Assembly: GCA_934140005.1 (NCBI GenBank)
Contig: CAKPBB010000004.1
Coordinates: 18,172-82,171, forward strand
Source: an uncultured Clostridia bacterium
GTDB lineage: Bacteria > Bacillota > Clostridia > TANB77 > CAG-508
Direction: 5' to 3'
DNA: 64,000 nucleotides
Part shown: one piece after another, positions 27,966 to 37,124 of the stretch
How positions within the stretch are numbered: the stretch's first letter is position 1
Layout of the letters: each line of letters begins with the position of its first letter
Notes under the pieces: model-generated
Told to the model about the DNA's origin: nothing
Seen by the model: the letters and a program-made list of their open reading frames with translations, nothing else
Databases searched by the model: none
Position numbers and translations under genes: made by a program

Positions 27966-29012
27966 TTACTTAACAGCTTTTGGTTTTGATGTATTTTTCA
28001 AACTAAAAATTGCAACAGCTATTCCACTTACAATGATGAATAAATAAAAGCTTATTCCTCTACTTAAAAGCATTGCACTACTTAGCATTTCTACTGGGAA
28101 CAATAATTTATATATTGCCATAAAACCACCTTCACTAACTCCAACCGCTCCTGGTAATGGTATTGAGGAAACAGAAATATATAAAACAGCTTGAACTGCA
28201 AAGAAATCAAAAAAGTTTGCATCATTAAGTCCTAATGCTAAATATATTAAATATGGTATACTATGATACAATATTATTTGAATAACAGTTGTAGAAACAA
28301 TTTTTATTAACATTTTTTTATTGTTTTTAATTAAATTAGCACCTGCATGATATTCTTTTATTTGCTTTATACATTCATCTCTAAACTTTTCTGTATTTTT
28401 ATATTTGAATTTGTATAAAATTTTGCATACTAAATCTACCAATTTTATCACAAGTTTACTTGAAAAAATTGAAAGCAATAAAAATGCTAAAATCAGCACA
28501 TTAACTAAAATACCAAAAAACAACAAATACTTAATATTTCCTATAGACTCTTTTATATAATTATATTTTAAAATAAAACATACAATAGAAATTGAAATTG
28601 TAACTAACTGAAAGCTTGAAAATTCAGTAAGAACTGCAAGTGCTGACTGCCCTATTGGTAACCCATCTTTTGTCATATAATACATTTGCATAGGGTCTCC
28701 GCCTGATGCACTTGGAGTTACTCCACTAAAGAAAAATCCTACTAAAGCATATTTTATACCAGAAAGAAAACTTATTTTACAATTTTGCAATTTTAAAGTT
28801 CTTGCTATATTTATTCCTTCAGATGCAATAAAACACATCATGCAACCAATTGCTAATATGATATATTTTATATCTACTTGTTTTATTATTTCAAGTATTT
28901 CTATAATACTATTATCTTTAAAAATTATAGAAAAAGTTAATACTACAAAAAATACAAAAATTATTCCGTTAATTATAATTTTTTTAGTTTTTAAATTCAT
29001 ATTGTTTTTCAT
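27966..29012 (-). CDS. Flippase-like/LPG-synthase TM-domain protein (UPF0104, AglD-like)
   Basis: A 348-residue polytopic protein with about eight TM segments. GVTPSASGGDPMQMYYMTKDGLPIGQSALAVLTEF and SIPLPGAVGVSEGGFMAIY are signatures of the UPF0104/AglD/MprF-N-terminal domain family, implicated in moving or transferring lipid-linked molecules. The start at 29012 overlaps the end of the deacetylase gene by 29 bases. AGAAGGAT lies only two bases before this ATG; the ATG at 29000 is an alternative, though its spacing is long. Function here, with the glycolipid glycosyltransferase two genes upstream, may be glycolipid flipping (inference). Confidence 0.82.
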   Translation of the reverse strand: MKNNMNLKTKKIIINGIIFVFFVVLTFSIIFKDNSIIEILEIIKQVDIKYIILAIGCMMCFIASEGINIARTLKLQNCKISFLSGIKYALVGFFFSGVTPSASGGDPMQMYYMTKDGLPIGQSALAVLTEFSSFQLVTISISIVCFILKYNYIKESIGNIKYLLFFGILVNVLILAFLLLSIFSSKLVIKLVDLVCKILYKFKYKNTEKFRDECIKQIKEYHAGANLIKNNKKMLIKIVSTTVIQIILYHSIPYLIYLALGLNDANFFDFFAVQAVLYISVSSIPLPGAVGVSEGGFMAIYKLLFPVEMLSSAMLLSRGISFYLFIIVSGIAVAIFSLKNTSKPKAVK

Positions 29013-29688
29013 ATCCTTCTATTGTTTTAAATTTGTACCCTTCATAAAGCAAAATAGGAATTACTTTTTCAAGTGCTTTTATAGTCCTCTTTGGTGCTTC
29101 ATTACTTCCTCTACCATCATGTAAGCAAATTATATTACCAGCTTTTACCCTAGATAATAATTTTTGTTTTATAATTTCATCAGTTGTATCTCCTTGCCAA
29201 TCTTCTGCCATGACATCCCACAATATCATTTCTATTCTTTCTTTTTTCAATAAATATTGTAAAAATATATTTGCATCTCCCCAAGGTGGTCTATAATACC
29301 TAATTTCCACTTTTAAATTTTGCATAATTTCTAAGCTTTGTTTTAAATCTTTTTTAGTTTCTAACATTCCTTGTAGCATTGAGTTTTTATGTTTAAGTGA
29401 ATGTAAAGCAATATAATGTCCTTCTTCTTTAAATCTTGAAATAATCTCTGGATATTTTTGTGCAAAATTTGCTACACAGAAAAAAGTTGCTTTTACATTA
29501 TATTTATTCAAAAGATTCAATAATTCTTCTGTATATTCACTAGGGCCATCATCAAAAGTTAAATATATATTCTTCTCATCATTATTTAAAGCTTTTCTAT
29601 TAAAAAATCTCTTTTTATTTATATTTGAAGGTATAAAGCTATAAAGTAAAAATACTAGAAAAATTATACAAATAATTACAATTAACAT
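28984..29688 (-). CDS. Membrane-anchored polysaccharide deacetylase (NodB type), 2
   Basis: A 234-residue protein with an N-terminal TM segment (VIICIIFLVFLLYSF) and an outer NodB domain: IYLTFDDGPSEYTEELL, EGHYIALHSLKHKNS, YYRPPWGDANIF (the RPPW motif) and NIICLHDGRGS. All expected metal ligands (Asp, two His) are present. It overlaps the glycosyltransferase gene before it and the flippase-like gene after it, so the three are translationally coupled. Its substrate cannot be told from sequence. Confidence 0.9.
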   Translation of the reverse strand: MLIVIICIIFLVFLLYSFIPSNINKKRFFNRKALNNDEKNIYLTFDDGPSEYTEELLNLLNKYNVKATFFCVANFAQKYPEIISRFKEEGHYIALHSLKHKNSMLQGMLETKKDLKQSLEIMQNLKVEIRYYRPPWGDANIFLQYLLKKERIEMILWDVMAEDWQGDTTDEIIKQKLLSRVKAGNIICLHDGRGSNEAPKRTIKALEKVIPILLYEGYKFKTIEGYEKQYEFKN

Positions 29689-30743
29689 ACCACTTTCTCC
29701 TCTTCTATGTTTGCAAAAATGTCAGATTCAAAAGTATTTATTATTCTTGACATATTTTGTTTCATATTTGCTAATCTCTTTTCTGAATTTACTAAACTAA
29801 TAATATTTTTTGCACTTAAATTTGTATTTTTCCAGGCCACCAATCCTATTCCATTTCTTTCAATAAATTTTGCATTTCCTATTTCTTGACTTAAAAAAGG
29901 AATAAGTGCATATATTGGTGTTTTGGAATTTATAGCTTCAAAAACTGTGATTCCACCTGGTTTAGTAACTATTAAATCTGCCTTTTTCATATAGTTATAA
30001 ACTGTATTAGTATATCCTATAACTGTTAAATTTTCATATTTATTTATGTATCTATCAAATATCTTTTTATTTTTTCCTGCTATTAAGGTTATGTGAATGT
30101 TTTTATTTTTTATTAACTCTTTTAACACATTTTCAGTATCATGAAATAAACCTAAGCCTCCACCCATAATCAATATTTCTGGTATTTTTTTATATCTGTT
30201 AATGATATTGGTCTTAAATTCATTTTTAACTGGTATACCTGTAATTAAAATCTTTTCACTATTGATATTATAATTTTCTAATTGTCTTTTTGTTAAAGTT
30301 GAAGCAACACAATACATATCTGTTTCTGGAGTTATCCATTCCTTATTTACATCTACATCTGTTATATAAGTATATAATTTTAAATCTCCTCTTTTATATT
30401 TCTTATATGCAGAAGCATAATTTGAGCAAACTGGAAATGTTGAGATAACAATTTTTATATCTTCATCTCCAAGTAAATTTTCTAATTTTTTTGCTATTAC
30501 CTTTCTTAAAGGCATAAAATTACTATTTGCTGAAAATTTATAAAAAAAGTTATAAATTCTTCCAAGTTTGCTAACCATAGAATTAAAAATAGCATAAATC
30601 AATTTATTTAATTTTGGAAATATTAACTCATAAAAGTCTACAATCTCGGCTTGATTTCCTTGCATTTCCAATTCTTCTTTTAATGTTTTAGCTACAGAAT
30701 AATGGCCCATTCCACATTTTGCTGTTAAAATTATAATTTTCAT
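29682..30743 (-). CDS. Diacylglycerol glycosyltransferase (MGDG-synthase/UgtP-like)
   Basis: A 353-residue GT28-type enzyme. The N-terminal MKIIILTAKCGMGHYSVAKTL and the segment VISTFPVCSNYASAYKKYKRG ... YTYITDVDVNKEWITPETD are typical of MGDG synthases and UgtP, which put sugar on diacylglycerol at the inner membrane face. The donor-binding region shows ILIMGGGLGLFHDTENVL and ADLIVTKPGGITVFEAI. It starts 26 bases after the response-regulator gene and is probably in its transcript. Product is likely a membrane glycolipid or a lipoteichoic-acid anchor (inference). AAAGGAAG precedes the start. Confidence 0.87.
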   Translation of the reverse strand: MKIIILTAKCGMGHYSVAKTLKEELEMQGNQAEIVDFYELIFPKLNKLIYAIFNSMVSKLGRIYNFFYKFSANSNFMPLRKVIAKKLENLLGDEDIKIVISTFPVCSNYASAYKKYKRGDLKLYTYITDVDVNKEWITPETDMYCVASTLTKRQLENYNINSEKILITGIPVKNEFKTNIINRYKKIPEILIMGGGLGLFHDTENVLKELIKNKNIHITLIAGKNKKIFDRYINKYENLTVIGYTNTVYNYMKKADLIVTKPGGITVFEAINSKTPIYALIPFLSQEIGNAKFIERNGIGLVAWKNTNLSAKNIISLVNSEKRLANMKQNMSRIINTFESDIFANIEEEKVVC

Positions 30744-30769
30744 ATAAATACTTCCTTTAACTATAACAA

Positions 30770-31462
30770 TTATAAATTTTCTACTTTATATCCAATTCCC
30801 CAAATAACTTTCAAATATCGTGGTTCTTTAGGATTTATCTCAATTTTTTCTCTTATATGTCTAATATGTACAGCTATGATATTTTCAGCTCCATAACAAT
30901 CTTCATTCCATATACTTTCGTAAATTTGATCTATTGAAAAAACTTTTCCCTTATTTGCTGTTAAAAATTTTAGTATATTGTATTCAGTAGGTGTAAGTTT
31001 TACTTCTTTTCCATCTACTGTAACTTTTTTCAAATTGTCATCTATTATTAGTCCTTTTACTTGATATATATTTTCATTGTTCTCTTTTTCATTTCCAAGT
31101 TCCATATATCTTCGTAAAGCTGATTTTACTCTTGCTAATAATTCTTTTGGATTAAATGGTTTAGTTATATAATCATCTGCACCTATATTTAAACCATTTA
31201 TTTTATCATCATCTTCTGCTTTTGCTGAAATCATAATTATTGGAATTGAACTGTTGTCTCTAATTTCAACAACAGTTTCGTTTCCATCTTTTATAGGCAT
31301 CATAACATCAAGTAAAATTAAATGAATTTTATTCTCTTTTAAGATATTTAAACATTCTTCCCCATTATAAGCTTTTAAGACATTGTACCCTTCTTTTACA
31401 AGATATATTTCTACTGCACTTACAATTTCTTTGTCATCATCACAAACTAGTATATTATACAT
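30770..31462 (-). CDS. OmpR-family response regulator (split-pair regulator)
   Basis: A 230-residue regulator. The receiver domain has DDD near residue 8, the phosphoacceptor in LLDVMMPIKDG, and ADDYITKPF with the conserved Lys. The C-terminal winged helix shows LTPTEYNILKFLTANKGKVFS and ENIIAVHIRHIREKIE. No kinase gene adjoins it. Its promoter and that of the kinase at 23.2-25.2 kb share the same tandem operator, so they likely form one system. The gene leads the transcript with the glycosyltransferase, deacetylase and flippase-like genes, which suggests autoregulation and control of envelope synthesis. GATAAGGAG precedes the ATG. Confidence 0.93.
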   Translation of the reverse strand: MYNILVCDDDKEIVSAVEIYLVKEGYNVLKAYNGEECLNILKENKIHLILLDVMMPIKDGNETVVEIRDNSSIPIIMISAKAEDDDKINGLNIGADDYITKPFNPKELLARVKSALRRYMELGNEKENNENIYQVKGLIIDDNLKKVTVDGKEVKLTPTEYNILKFLTANKGKVFSIDQIYESIWNEDCYGAENIIAVHIRHIREKIEINPKEPRYLKVIWGIGYKVENL

Positions 31463-31496
31463 ATCTTTCTCCTTATCTATCTCTTTATTTGCTTTT

Positions 31497-31542
31497 ATTA
31501 TATCAGTCTTTTCTTAAGAAAAAATAGAGTAATTCTTAAGAT
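31497..31542 (-). promoter_or_regulatory. Regulator promoter with tandem TTCTTAAGA operator
   Basis: Minus-strand TATAAT (31497-31502) preceded by TTCTTAAGAA (31511-31520) and TTCTTAAGAT (31533-31542 as read on the plus strand), again 22 bases apart and again 9 bases from the -10. About forty bases match the kinase promoter at 25.25-25.30 kb with only a few differences. Confidence 0.75.
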
Positions 31543-31546
31543 TTTA

Positions 31547-34141
31547 TTAAATGTTATCATTTCTAATTGTTTCTATTATGTTTTGCTTGTTAATTTTATT
31601 TAATGAATATCTCATTATCAGTCCTACAATAAACATTACAAATACAATTGATATTACAATTGCTTTAGCTGGTAAAATATACGCAACTTCTAAAGTTTCA
31701 TTCTTTTCTATAATTGTATAAATCCAATAAGAAAGTCCTGTACCAAGTATTATTCCATAAAGTAAAGCTTTTGTTCCATAAAGTATACTTTCCAAATTTA
31801 TCATTTTATTAAATTCTTTTTTAGTCATACCAATTGATTTTAAATTTGCAAATTCCTTACTTCTTAAGTTCATATTTGTCGTAATTGTATTAAAGATATT
31901 AGTTACTCCTATCAAACTAATTACTATAATAAATCCATACAAGAAAATAGAAATCAATAATACAATTTGACGATTTGCATTTTGTTCTTTTTCTAAATTA
32001 GAAAAAACCATATCATCACTAATGTTTTCAAGTTCTTTGCAAAATTGCTCTGGATTATTAGACTGTACTAAAATGTTATTTACATTATAATTTTTGTTTT
32101 TTATAGTATCAAAATTAACTAGATACATTTCATTTTTTGCTGAGAGTCCAAAAGGCTTTTCATCTGTCACTTTTATAATTTTTAAATTGCTTATTTGGTC
32201 ATCTAATTTTTGAGTTGTTACACCACCTTTTGTGCTCTCGTCTTCTATGAATTTTCCTTCTAGTGTATCTCCTTCTTTTATATCAAAACATTTAATTTTT
32301 TTAGGATTTCCTTCTGAATCATAAGTAGTTAACATCCCTGTTCCTATATAAATAATAGAATTTTTAGCATCTTCTTCACTTATTCCTAATTTTTGTATAT
32401 ATTCTTTATATGCAGTATCACTTACTGCAACAAAGTTAATATAATTTACTATATCATTCTCAAATTCTTCATAAGTGTAATTATCTTTTTCATAATATGT
32501 TTTATATGTTTCCTCATAGTATTTCTTGCCCTCTTCTGTAAGATGTTTACTCATATCTATTTTAAAAGGCATTCTATAAGTCACAGCAATTTTTTCAATA
32601 TTATCTAATTTTTCAATTTGTGGAATAAATGATTTATTATCATTTGCATATATTACAACATTATAATCAATATCCTTATAATATATATTAGATACATCAA
32701 ATACATACTGAATAAATGTTGATAAGGATATAAAGATTGTTATACTAACAACCAAAGAAACTACTGTTGTACGATATTTTCTTCTATTTCTTTTTAGATT
32801 TTTATATGCTATTTCTCCACCGATACCAAATATTTTACTTACTATTTTAGGTGTTTTTAGTTTTTTAGATTTTATTTTAATATCATCATTGCTTCTTATA
32901 GCTTCTATTGGTGGAATTTTACTAGCTTTTCTTGCTGAACCAATGCATGATACATATATTGTAATTGCACTTAATATTGCACTTATTAAAATTGCCCATA
33001 TTGGAACATTGTATATAATCTCAAATGTTTTATCTATCATTTCTGTACTTTGCATAATATATGTAGTTACATTTGTTAAAACAAATGTTGCAAAACAACC
33101 ACTTAAAATTCCTAAAGGTATTCCTATAGCACCTAATATAAGTCCTTCAAATAGTACATTTTTTCTAATCTGTTTTTTAGTAGCTCCAATACTTGCAAGC
33201 ATTCCATATTGTTTCATTTTCTCTGTAATTGAAATTTGAAAGCTACTTCTAATTACAAAAACACTTGAAACTATTATTATCAAAATTACAATACCAGCTA
33301 AAGAATAAAGCATTGTTAATGTATCACTACTTCTAGTTACTCCTGACCATCTTAATAGTTCTGTATTTAATTGTACTGTTTCAGCTGATATATTATTTGC
33401 TTTTTCAATTTCCTCTACATTATCATAAGTATTTTTTATATTATTAAATTTAACTGATATATTTAAGTTATTATCACTTATTGGATTTGAAAAGTCTTCT
33501 AATGTAATAATTGTATAACCTGGTGCTGAATACTCTTCAATTTCATAATTTGGTCTCTCTATTTTTCCAACTATTGTATATTCTTTAGTAAAGATTTTTT
33601 CTAGTTTCTCATTCTCCTCTTCATTGTAAGGATTTTCTTGTGTTAATTTATAACCATCTAGCATTCTATTTGATATATCTAATGTTATTTTTTCGCCTAC
33701 TTTTAATTTTACCTCACCATTAGTTGCTAAATGTGCTGGTATTAAAATTTCATCACTATTTTGAGGAAATCTACCCTCAATCAATTGTAAGCCATAATTA
33801 TTCATAGCAGTTTTATCAAAGCCCATCAAATGCAAATATGGCTTATATTTATTTTCTGTTTTTATACTTGCATATCCAATACTTTGTGTTTCAAAATAAC
33901 TCTTTACATTTATATTTTGTGTTATATATTTTTGATTTTCTTTTGAAACTTCTAAAAAGCTAGCATGATAATCTCCATCTTTATTTATTGCATTACTTAT
34001 TAAAGTTCCTTGAAAACTGCAAGCTACACCAGCTACCGCACAAATTAAAGCAGTAGACAATAATATTCCAATAATCGTTACAATTGTTCTTTTTTTATTT
34101 AATTTCAAATTACGAATTGTAAAGTTATTTAATATATTCAT
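31547..34141 (-). CDS. ABC transporter permease with two FtsX domains
   Basis: An 864-residue FtsX/MacB-type permease. An N-terminal TM segment (TIVTIIGILLSTALICAVAG) is followed by an outer MacB-like domain (to about residue 255), three TM helices, a second TM plus outer domain (about 460-740), and three final TM helices ending at 850. SSFQISITEKMKQYGMLASIGATKKQI and RSKEFANLKSIGMTKKEFNKM are the FtsX signatures, one per half. It is encoded after the ATPase gene, and both are near a two-component system. Such transporters usually export or sense antimicrobial peptides or lipids; the substrate is unknown. Confidence 0.9.
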   Translation of the reverse strand: MNILNNFTIRNLKLNKKRTIVTIIGILLSTALICAVAGVACSFQGTLISNAINKDGDYHASFLEVSKENQKYITQNINVKSYFETQSIGYASIKTENKYKPYLHLMGFDKTAMNNYGLQLIEGRFPQNSDEILIPAHLATNGEVKLKVGEKITLDISNRMLDGYKLTQENPYNEEENEKLEKIFTKEYTIVGKIERPNYEIEEYSAPGYTIITLEDFSNPISDNNLNISVKFNNIKNTYDNVEEIEKANNISAETVQLNTELLRWSGVTRSSDTLTMLYSLAGIVILIIIVSSVFVIRSSFQISITEKMKQYGMLASIGATKKQIRKNVLFEGLILGAIGIPLGILSGCFATFVLTNVTTYIMQSTEMIDKTFEIIYNVPIWAILISAILSAITIYVSCIGSARKASKIPPIEAIRSNDDIKIKSKKLKTPKIVSKIFGIGGEIAYKNLKRNRRKYRTTVVSLVVSITIFISLSTFIQYVFDVSNIYYKDIDYNVVIYANDNKSFIPQIEKLDNIEKIAVTYRMPFKIDMSKHLTEEGKKYYEETYKTYYEKDNYTYEEFENDIVNYINFVAVSDTAYKEYIQKLGISEEDAKNSIIYIGTGMLTTYDSEGNPKKIKCFDIKEGDTLEGKFIEDESTKGGVTTQKLDDQISNLKIIKVTDEKPFGLSAKNEMYLVNFDTIKNKNYNVNNILVQSNNPEQFCKELENISDDMVFSNLEKEQNANRQIVLLISIFLYGFIIVISLIGVTNIFNTITTNMNLRSKEFANLKSIGMTKKEFNKMINLESILYGTKALLYGIILGTGLSYWIYTIIEKNETLEVAYILPAKAIVISIVFVMFIVGLIMRYSLNKINKQNIIETIRNDNI

Positions 34142-34180
34142 TTTATTCTATTCCTTTCTTAGTACAATTCACATAAAATA

Positions 34181-34861
34181 TTACTCATTCATTTCATCTT
34201 TTACAATTTTTCCATCATCTATTGTTATTACTCTGTCTGCTTCCAAAGCAATCTTCTCATCATGAGTAATAATTATAACTGTTTGATTATATTTTTTATT
34301 AGATAATCTCAAAAGTGAAATTATTTCACTTGATGCTTTGCTATCCAAATTGCCAGTTGGTTCATCTGCAAGCATTATTGCTGGTTCATTTATTACAGCT
34401 CTTCCTATAGATACTCTTTGCTGTTGACCACCAGATAATTCATTCGGTAAATGCTTTTTTCTATCTGACAATTTTAAAGTTTTTAATAAGTCATCTAATT
34501 TAGTTTTATCAACTTTTTTGCCATCTAAATTGCATGGTAAAGTTATATTTTCCTCTACATTTAAAATTGGTATTAAATTATAAAATTGATAAATTAAACC
34601 TACCTGTCTTCTTCTAAAAATAGCTAAATTATCATCATCTAAACTATATATATCTTTTCCATCTATATAAACTTTTCCACTAGTAGGTCTATCTACTCCT
34701 CCTAGCAAATGTAATAAAGTTGATTTTCCTGAACCACTTGCCCCAATTATCGCAACAAATTCACCCTTATTTACTGTAAATGATACATCATCAACAGCTT
34801 TTACCAAATTTTCTCCTTTACCATAAGATTTGCATAAATGCTCTACTTTCAATATTTCCAT
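34181..34861 (-). CDS. ABC transporter ATP-binding protein (MacB/LolD type)
   Basis: A 226-residue ATPase with GASGSGKSTLLHLLGG (Walker A), Q-loop in VGLIYQFYNLIP, signature LSGGQQQRVSIGRA and Walker B IMLADEPTGNLDS. Works with the FtsX-type permease encoded next. The frame extends 33 codons upstream, but AAAGGAATTTTATAATG fixes the start at 34861; the extension is the untranslated leader downstream of the promoter at 34.95 kb. Its leader is about 80 bases. Confidence 0.95.
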   Translation of the reverse strand: MEILKVEHLCKSYGKGENLVKAVDDVSFTVNKGEFVAIIGASGSGKSTLLHLLGGVDRPTSGKVYIDGKDIYSLDDDNLAIFRRRQVGLIYQFYNLIPILNVEENITLPCNLDGKKVDKTKLDDLLKTLKLSDRKKHLPNELSGGQQQRVSIGRAVINEPAIMLADEPTGNLDSKASSEIISLLRLSNKKYNQTVIIITHDEKIALEADRVITIDDGKIVKDEMNE

Positions 34862-34946
34862 TATAAAATTCCTTTCTATTTTAAGAATTTGTGCCATATA
34901 CACAATAATAATTGCAATTATTAAAATTTTCTTTTTACTGTAAAAA

Positions 34947-34978
34947 ATTATACCAAGCAAAAATGACTTTTAAATGAC
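34947..34978 (-). promoter_or_regulatory. ABC-operon promoter with 11-bp tandem repeats
   Basis: On the plus strand ATTATA (minus TATAAT, 34947-34952), then AAATGAC twice (34961-34967 and 34972-34978) at 11-bp spacing. The same geometry occurs at the regulator promoter (36990-37021). The region is also part of a larger inverted repeat (TATACCAAG ... CTTGGTATA, about 34950-35012) followed by a T-run on the minus strand, so it may also terminate the kinase transcript. Confidence 0.65.
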
Positions 34979-35027
34979 TTTTAAAATAAAAGTTTAGTCA
35001 TATTACTTGGTATAAATTATATATATT

Positions 35028-36251
35028 TTAAACAGTTTCAACTTTCATATATCGTATCTCGAAAGTTGTTCCTTTGCCTAGCTTTGAGGTGCAAACTATA
35101 TAACCATTATCCTTTTCAATTATTTTTTTAGATAAAGCCAAACCAATTCCTATACTATTTTCATTAGATGACTTGCCTTTATAAAATCTTTCAAAAATGT
35201 GTTTTAAATCTTCTCGTGAAATTCCACTTCCTTCATCTTTAATACACAAACTAGTATAAAAATTATTTTCGCTATATGAAATATATATTCTTTTTCCTTC
35301 ATCTGTATGTTCTATACAATTTTTAAGTATATTAGAAATAGCTTCTAATTGCCAATTATAGTCTGCATACACTTTTGCTTTACTATCACCATCAATAATT
35401 ATCTTTTGTTGCTTAATTTCAAGTGGTACGCTTAAGTTTTGAACTAAATTTTCTATTAAATCAGATACTAAAAATTCTTTGCAATTAAATTCTACAGTAT
35501 TTGAATCCAATTTTGAAAGTTTAAGTAATGAAATTACTAACCAATTTATCCATTCCAATTGTCTGCGAATTTCATGTAAAAACTTTTTTCGTGTTATTTC
35601 ATCCATGTTTTCATTTTCTATTATATTATCTAACATTATAGAAATTGATGTTAAAGGTGTTTTTAATTGATGTGAAATATCTTCCATTGCAACACCAATT
35701 GCTTTTCTATCTTCTTGTGATTTTTCTGCTTGCTCTTTTAAAACAATTACAATTTTATAAAGTTCATTTCTTAAATTACTAAATTCATCTTCAGTATTTT
35801 TCTCGATTGCTAAGTCATAAGTTTTAGAATTTATCTTATCTATATATGATATTATTTCATCAATATTTTTCTTTCTCTTATAATATAAAACTATATAAAT
35901 TATTGTTGCAAATATAAAAATCGCAAATAGGCAAATTTCATTTATAATTAAGACATTTTTTTCTTCATATTTCAGCATGTTAATTGCTGAAACTTCATTT
36001 GATATACCATATTTTTTCAAAAAAGTGTTATCTAATGAGATATTATTATGTGAATTTAGCTCTCTAATTATTTCCTCTTCTGATGTTTCTGGATATTTTT
36101 CTTGTATAATACTTGCTAATTTTGCAATAGTATAATTGGTTTGATTTTTGCAAATATTGTAAAATATTTTAATACAAGCTACACTAGATATTGTGACTAA
36201 TACAAATATTATAACTATCAATAAAAAATTCTTTTCTTTAAAAACTTTCAT
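35028..36251 (-). CDS. Sensor histidine kinase of the ABC module
   Basis: A 407-residue kinase with two TM segments (near 10-29 and 103-122) enclosing an outer domain of about 70 residues, then MEDISHQLKTPLTSISIML (H box with the phosphorylated His), ISNILKNCIEHT (N box) and GSGISREDLKHIFERFYKG, GIGLALSKKII (G boxes). Three bases separate its start from the stop of the response regulator, so they are one operon. The ABC transporter follows. Together they form a sensing and export module for an envelope-active compound (inference from the family context). Confidence 0.94.
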   Translation of the reverse strand: MKVFKEKNFLLIVIIFVLVTISSVACIKIFYNICKNQTNYTIAKLASIIQEKYPETSEEEIIRELNSHNNISLDNTFLKKYGISNEVSAINMLKYEEKNVLIINEICLFAIFIFATIIYIVLYYKRKKNIDEIISYIDKINSKTYDLAIEKNTEDEFSNLRNELYKIVIVLKEQAEKSQEDRKAIGVAMEDISHQLKTPLTSISIMLDNIIENENMDEITRKKFLHEIRRQLEWINWLVISLLKLSKLDSNTVEFNCKEFLVSDLIENLVQNLSVPLEIKQQKIIIDGDSKAKVYADYNWQLEAISNILKNCIEHTDEGKRIYISYSENNFYTSLCIKDEGSGISREDLKHIFERFYKGKSSNENSIGIGLALSKKIIEKDNGYIVCTSKLGKGTTFEIRYMKVETV

Positions 36252-36253
36252 AT

Positions 36254-36928
36254 TTAATCACCTACTCTATATCCAATCCCTCTTACAGTTTGTATAGTCT
36301 TTCCTTCTTTATCTTCTAATTTTTCTCTAATTCTTTTTATATATACCGTTAAAGTATTATCATTTACAAAATTTCCAGCCATATCCCAGATTTTATCTAA
36401 CAATTGATCTCGTGTTACTAAATTACCAACATTGCTAAAAAGCAATAATAATATTTTATATTCTAAACTAGTAAACACAATTTCTTCTCCTGCTTTAGTT
36501 ACTTTGCATTTACTAACATTTATTTCAATATCATTATATTTTAAAATATTACTCTTATCTATTCCTTTATCATAACGACTGAGTATTCTGTTAATTCTTG
36601 AAATAAGCTCTCTTATTCTAAAAGGCTTAGTTACATAATCATCTGCACCCATATCTAAACCAAGAACAACATTCGTTTCTTCATCTCTTGCAGTCAAAAA
36701 TATAACCGGTCTATCAAATTTGGCTTTGATTTGCTTACAAACTTCAAACCCATTACCATCTGGTAAAGTTATATCTAGCAAATATATAGAATAGATATCT
36801 TCATTTAAACTTTTTAAAGCAGATTTTACATCTTTTGCAACATCAACTTCAAAGCCTTCTTGCTCCAATGAATATTTTAGCCCCATAGTAATTGCATCAT
36901 TGTCTTCTAATAATAATATTTTTTTCAT
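36254..36928 (-). CDS. OmpR-family response regulator of the ABC module
   Basis: A 224-residue regulator: acidic pocket in LLLEDNDAI, phosphoacceptor Asp in YLLDITLPDGNG, conserved Lys in ADDYVTKPF, and a winged helix with FTSLEYKILLLLFSNVGNLVT and DNTLTVYIKRIREKL. The in-frame TTG at 36934 is upstream, but ATG at 36928 has AAAGGA at 6-base spacing. Its promoter carries the same 11-bp repeats as the ABC-operon promoter, so it probably controls both its own operon and the transporter. Confidence 0.94.
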   Translation of the reverse strand: MKKILLLEDNDAITMGLKYSLEQEGFEVDVAKDVKSALKSLNEDIYSIYLLDITLPDGNGFEVCKQIKAKFDRPVIFLTARDEETNVVLGLDMGADDYVTKPFRIRELISRINRILSRYDKGIDKSNILKYNDIEINVSKCKVTKAGEEIVFTSLEYKILLLLFSNVGNLVTRDQLLDKIWDMAGNFVNDNTLTVYIKRIREKLEDKEGKTIQTVRGIGYRVGD

Positions 36929-36989
36929 ATACAATCCTTTACTTCTTATATTCTATAAGTTATTATAACACATAAAATTTTACTTAATT

Positions 36990-37021
36990 ATTATACTAGT
37001 TTTAAGTGACTATTGAGTGAA
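36990..37021 (-). promoter_or_regulatory. Regulator-kinase promoter with 11-bp tandem repeats
   Basis: Plus strand ATTATA (minus TATAAT, 36990-36995), then AAGTGAC (37004-37010) and GAGTGAA (37015-37021), 11 bases apart. Distance from the -10 to the first repeat is the same (9 bases) as at the ABC promoter. Confidence 0.65.
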
Positions 37022-37076
37022 TTTTATACCAAATATATTGTAGAGAATTTAAAAGTACAACTTTCCCTAATATAGC

Positions 37077-37124
37077 AAATAAACGAATACAAGTTTTAGC
37101 TTTAAAACCTATATTCGTTTATTT
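37077..37124 (-). terminator. Terminator after rlmH
   Basis: Perfect 13-bp arms AAATAAACGAATA (37077-37089) and TATTCGTTTATTT (37112-37124) next to the rlmH stop, with an inner GTTTT/AAAAC extension. Confidence 0.8.
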
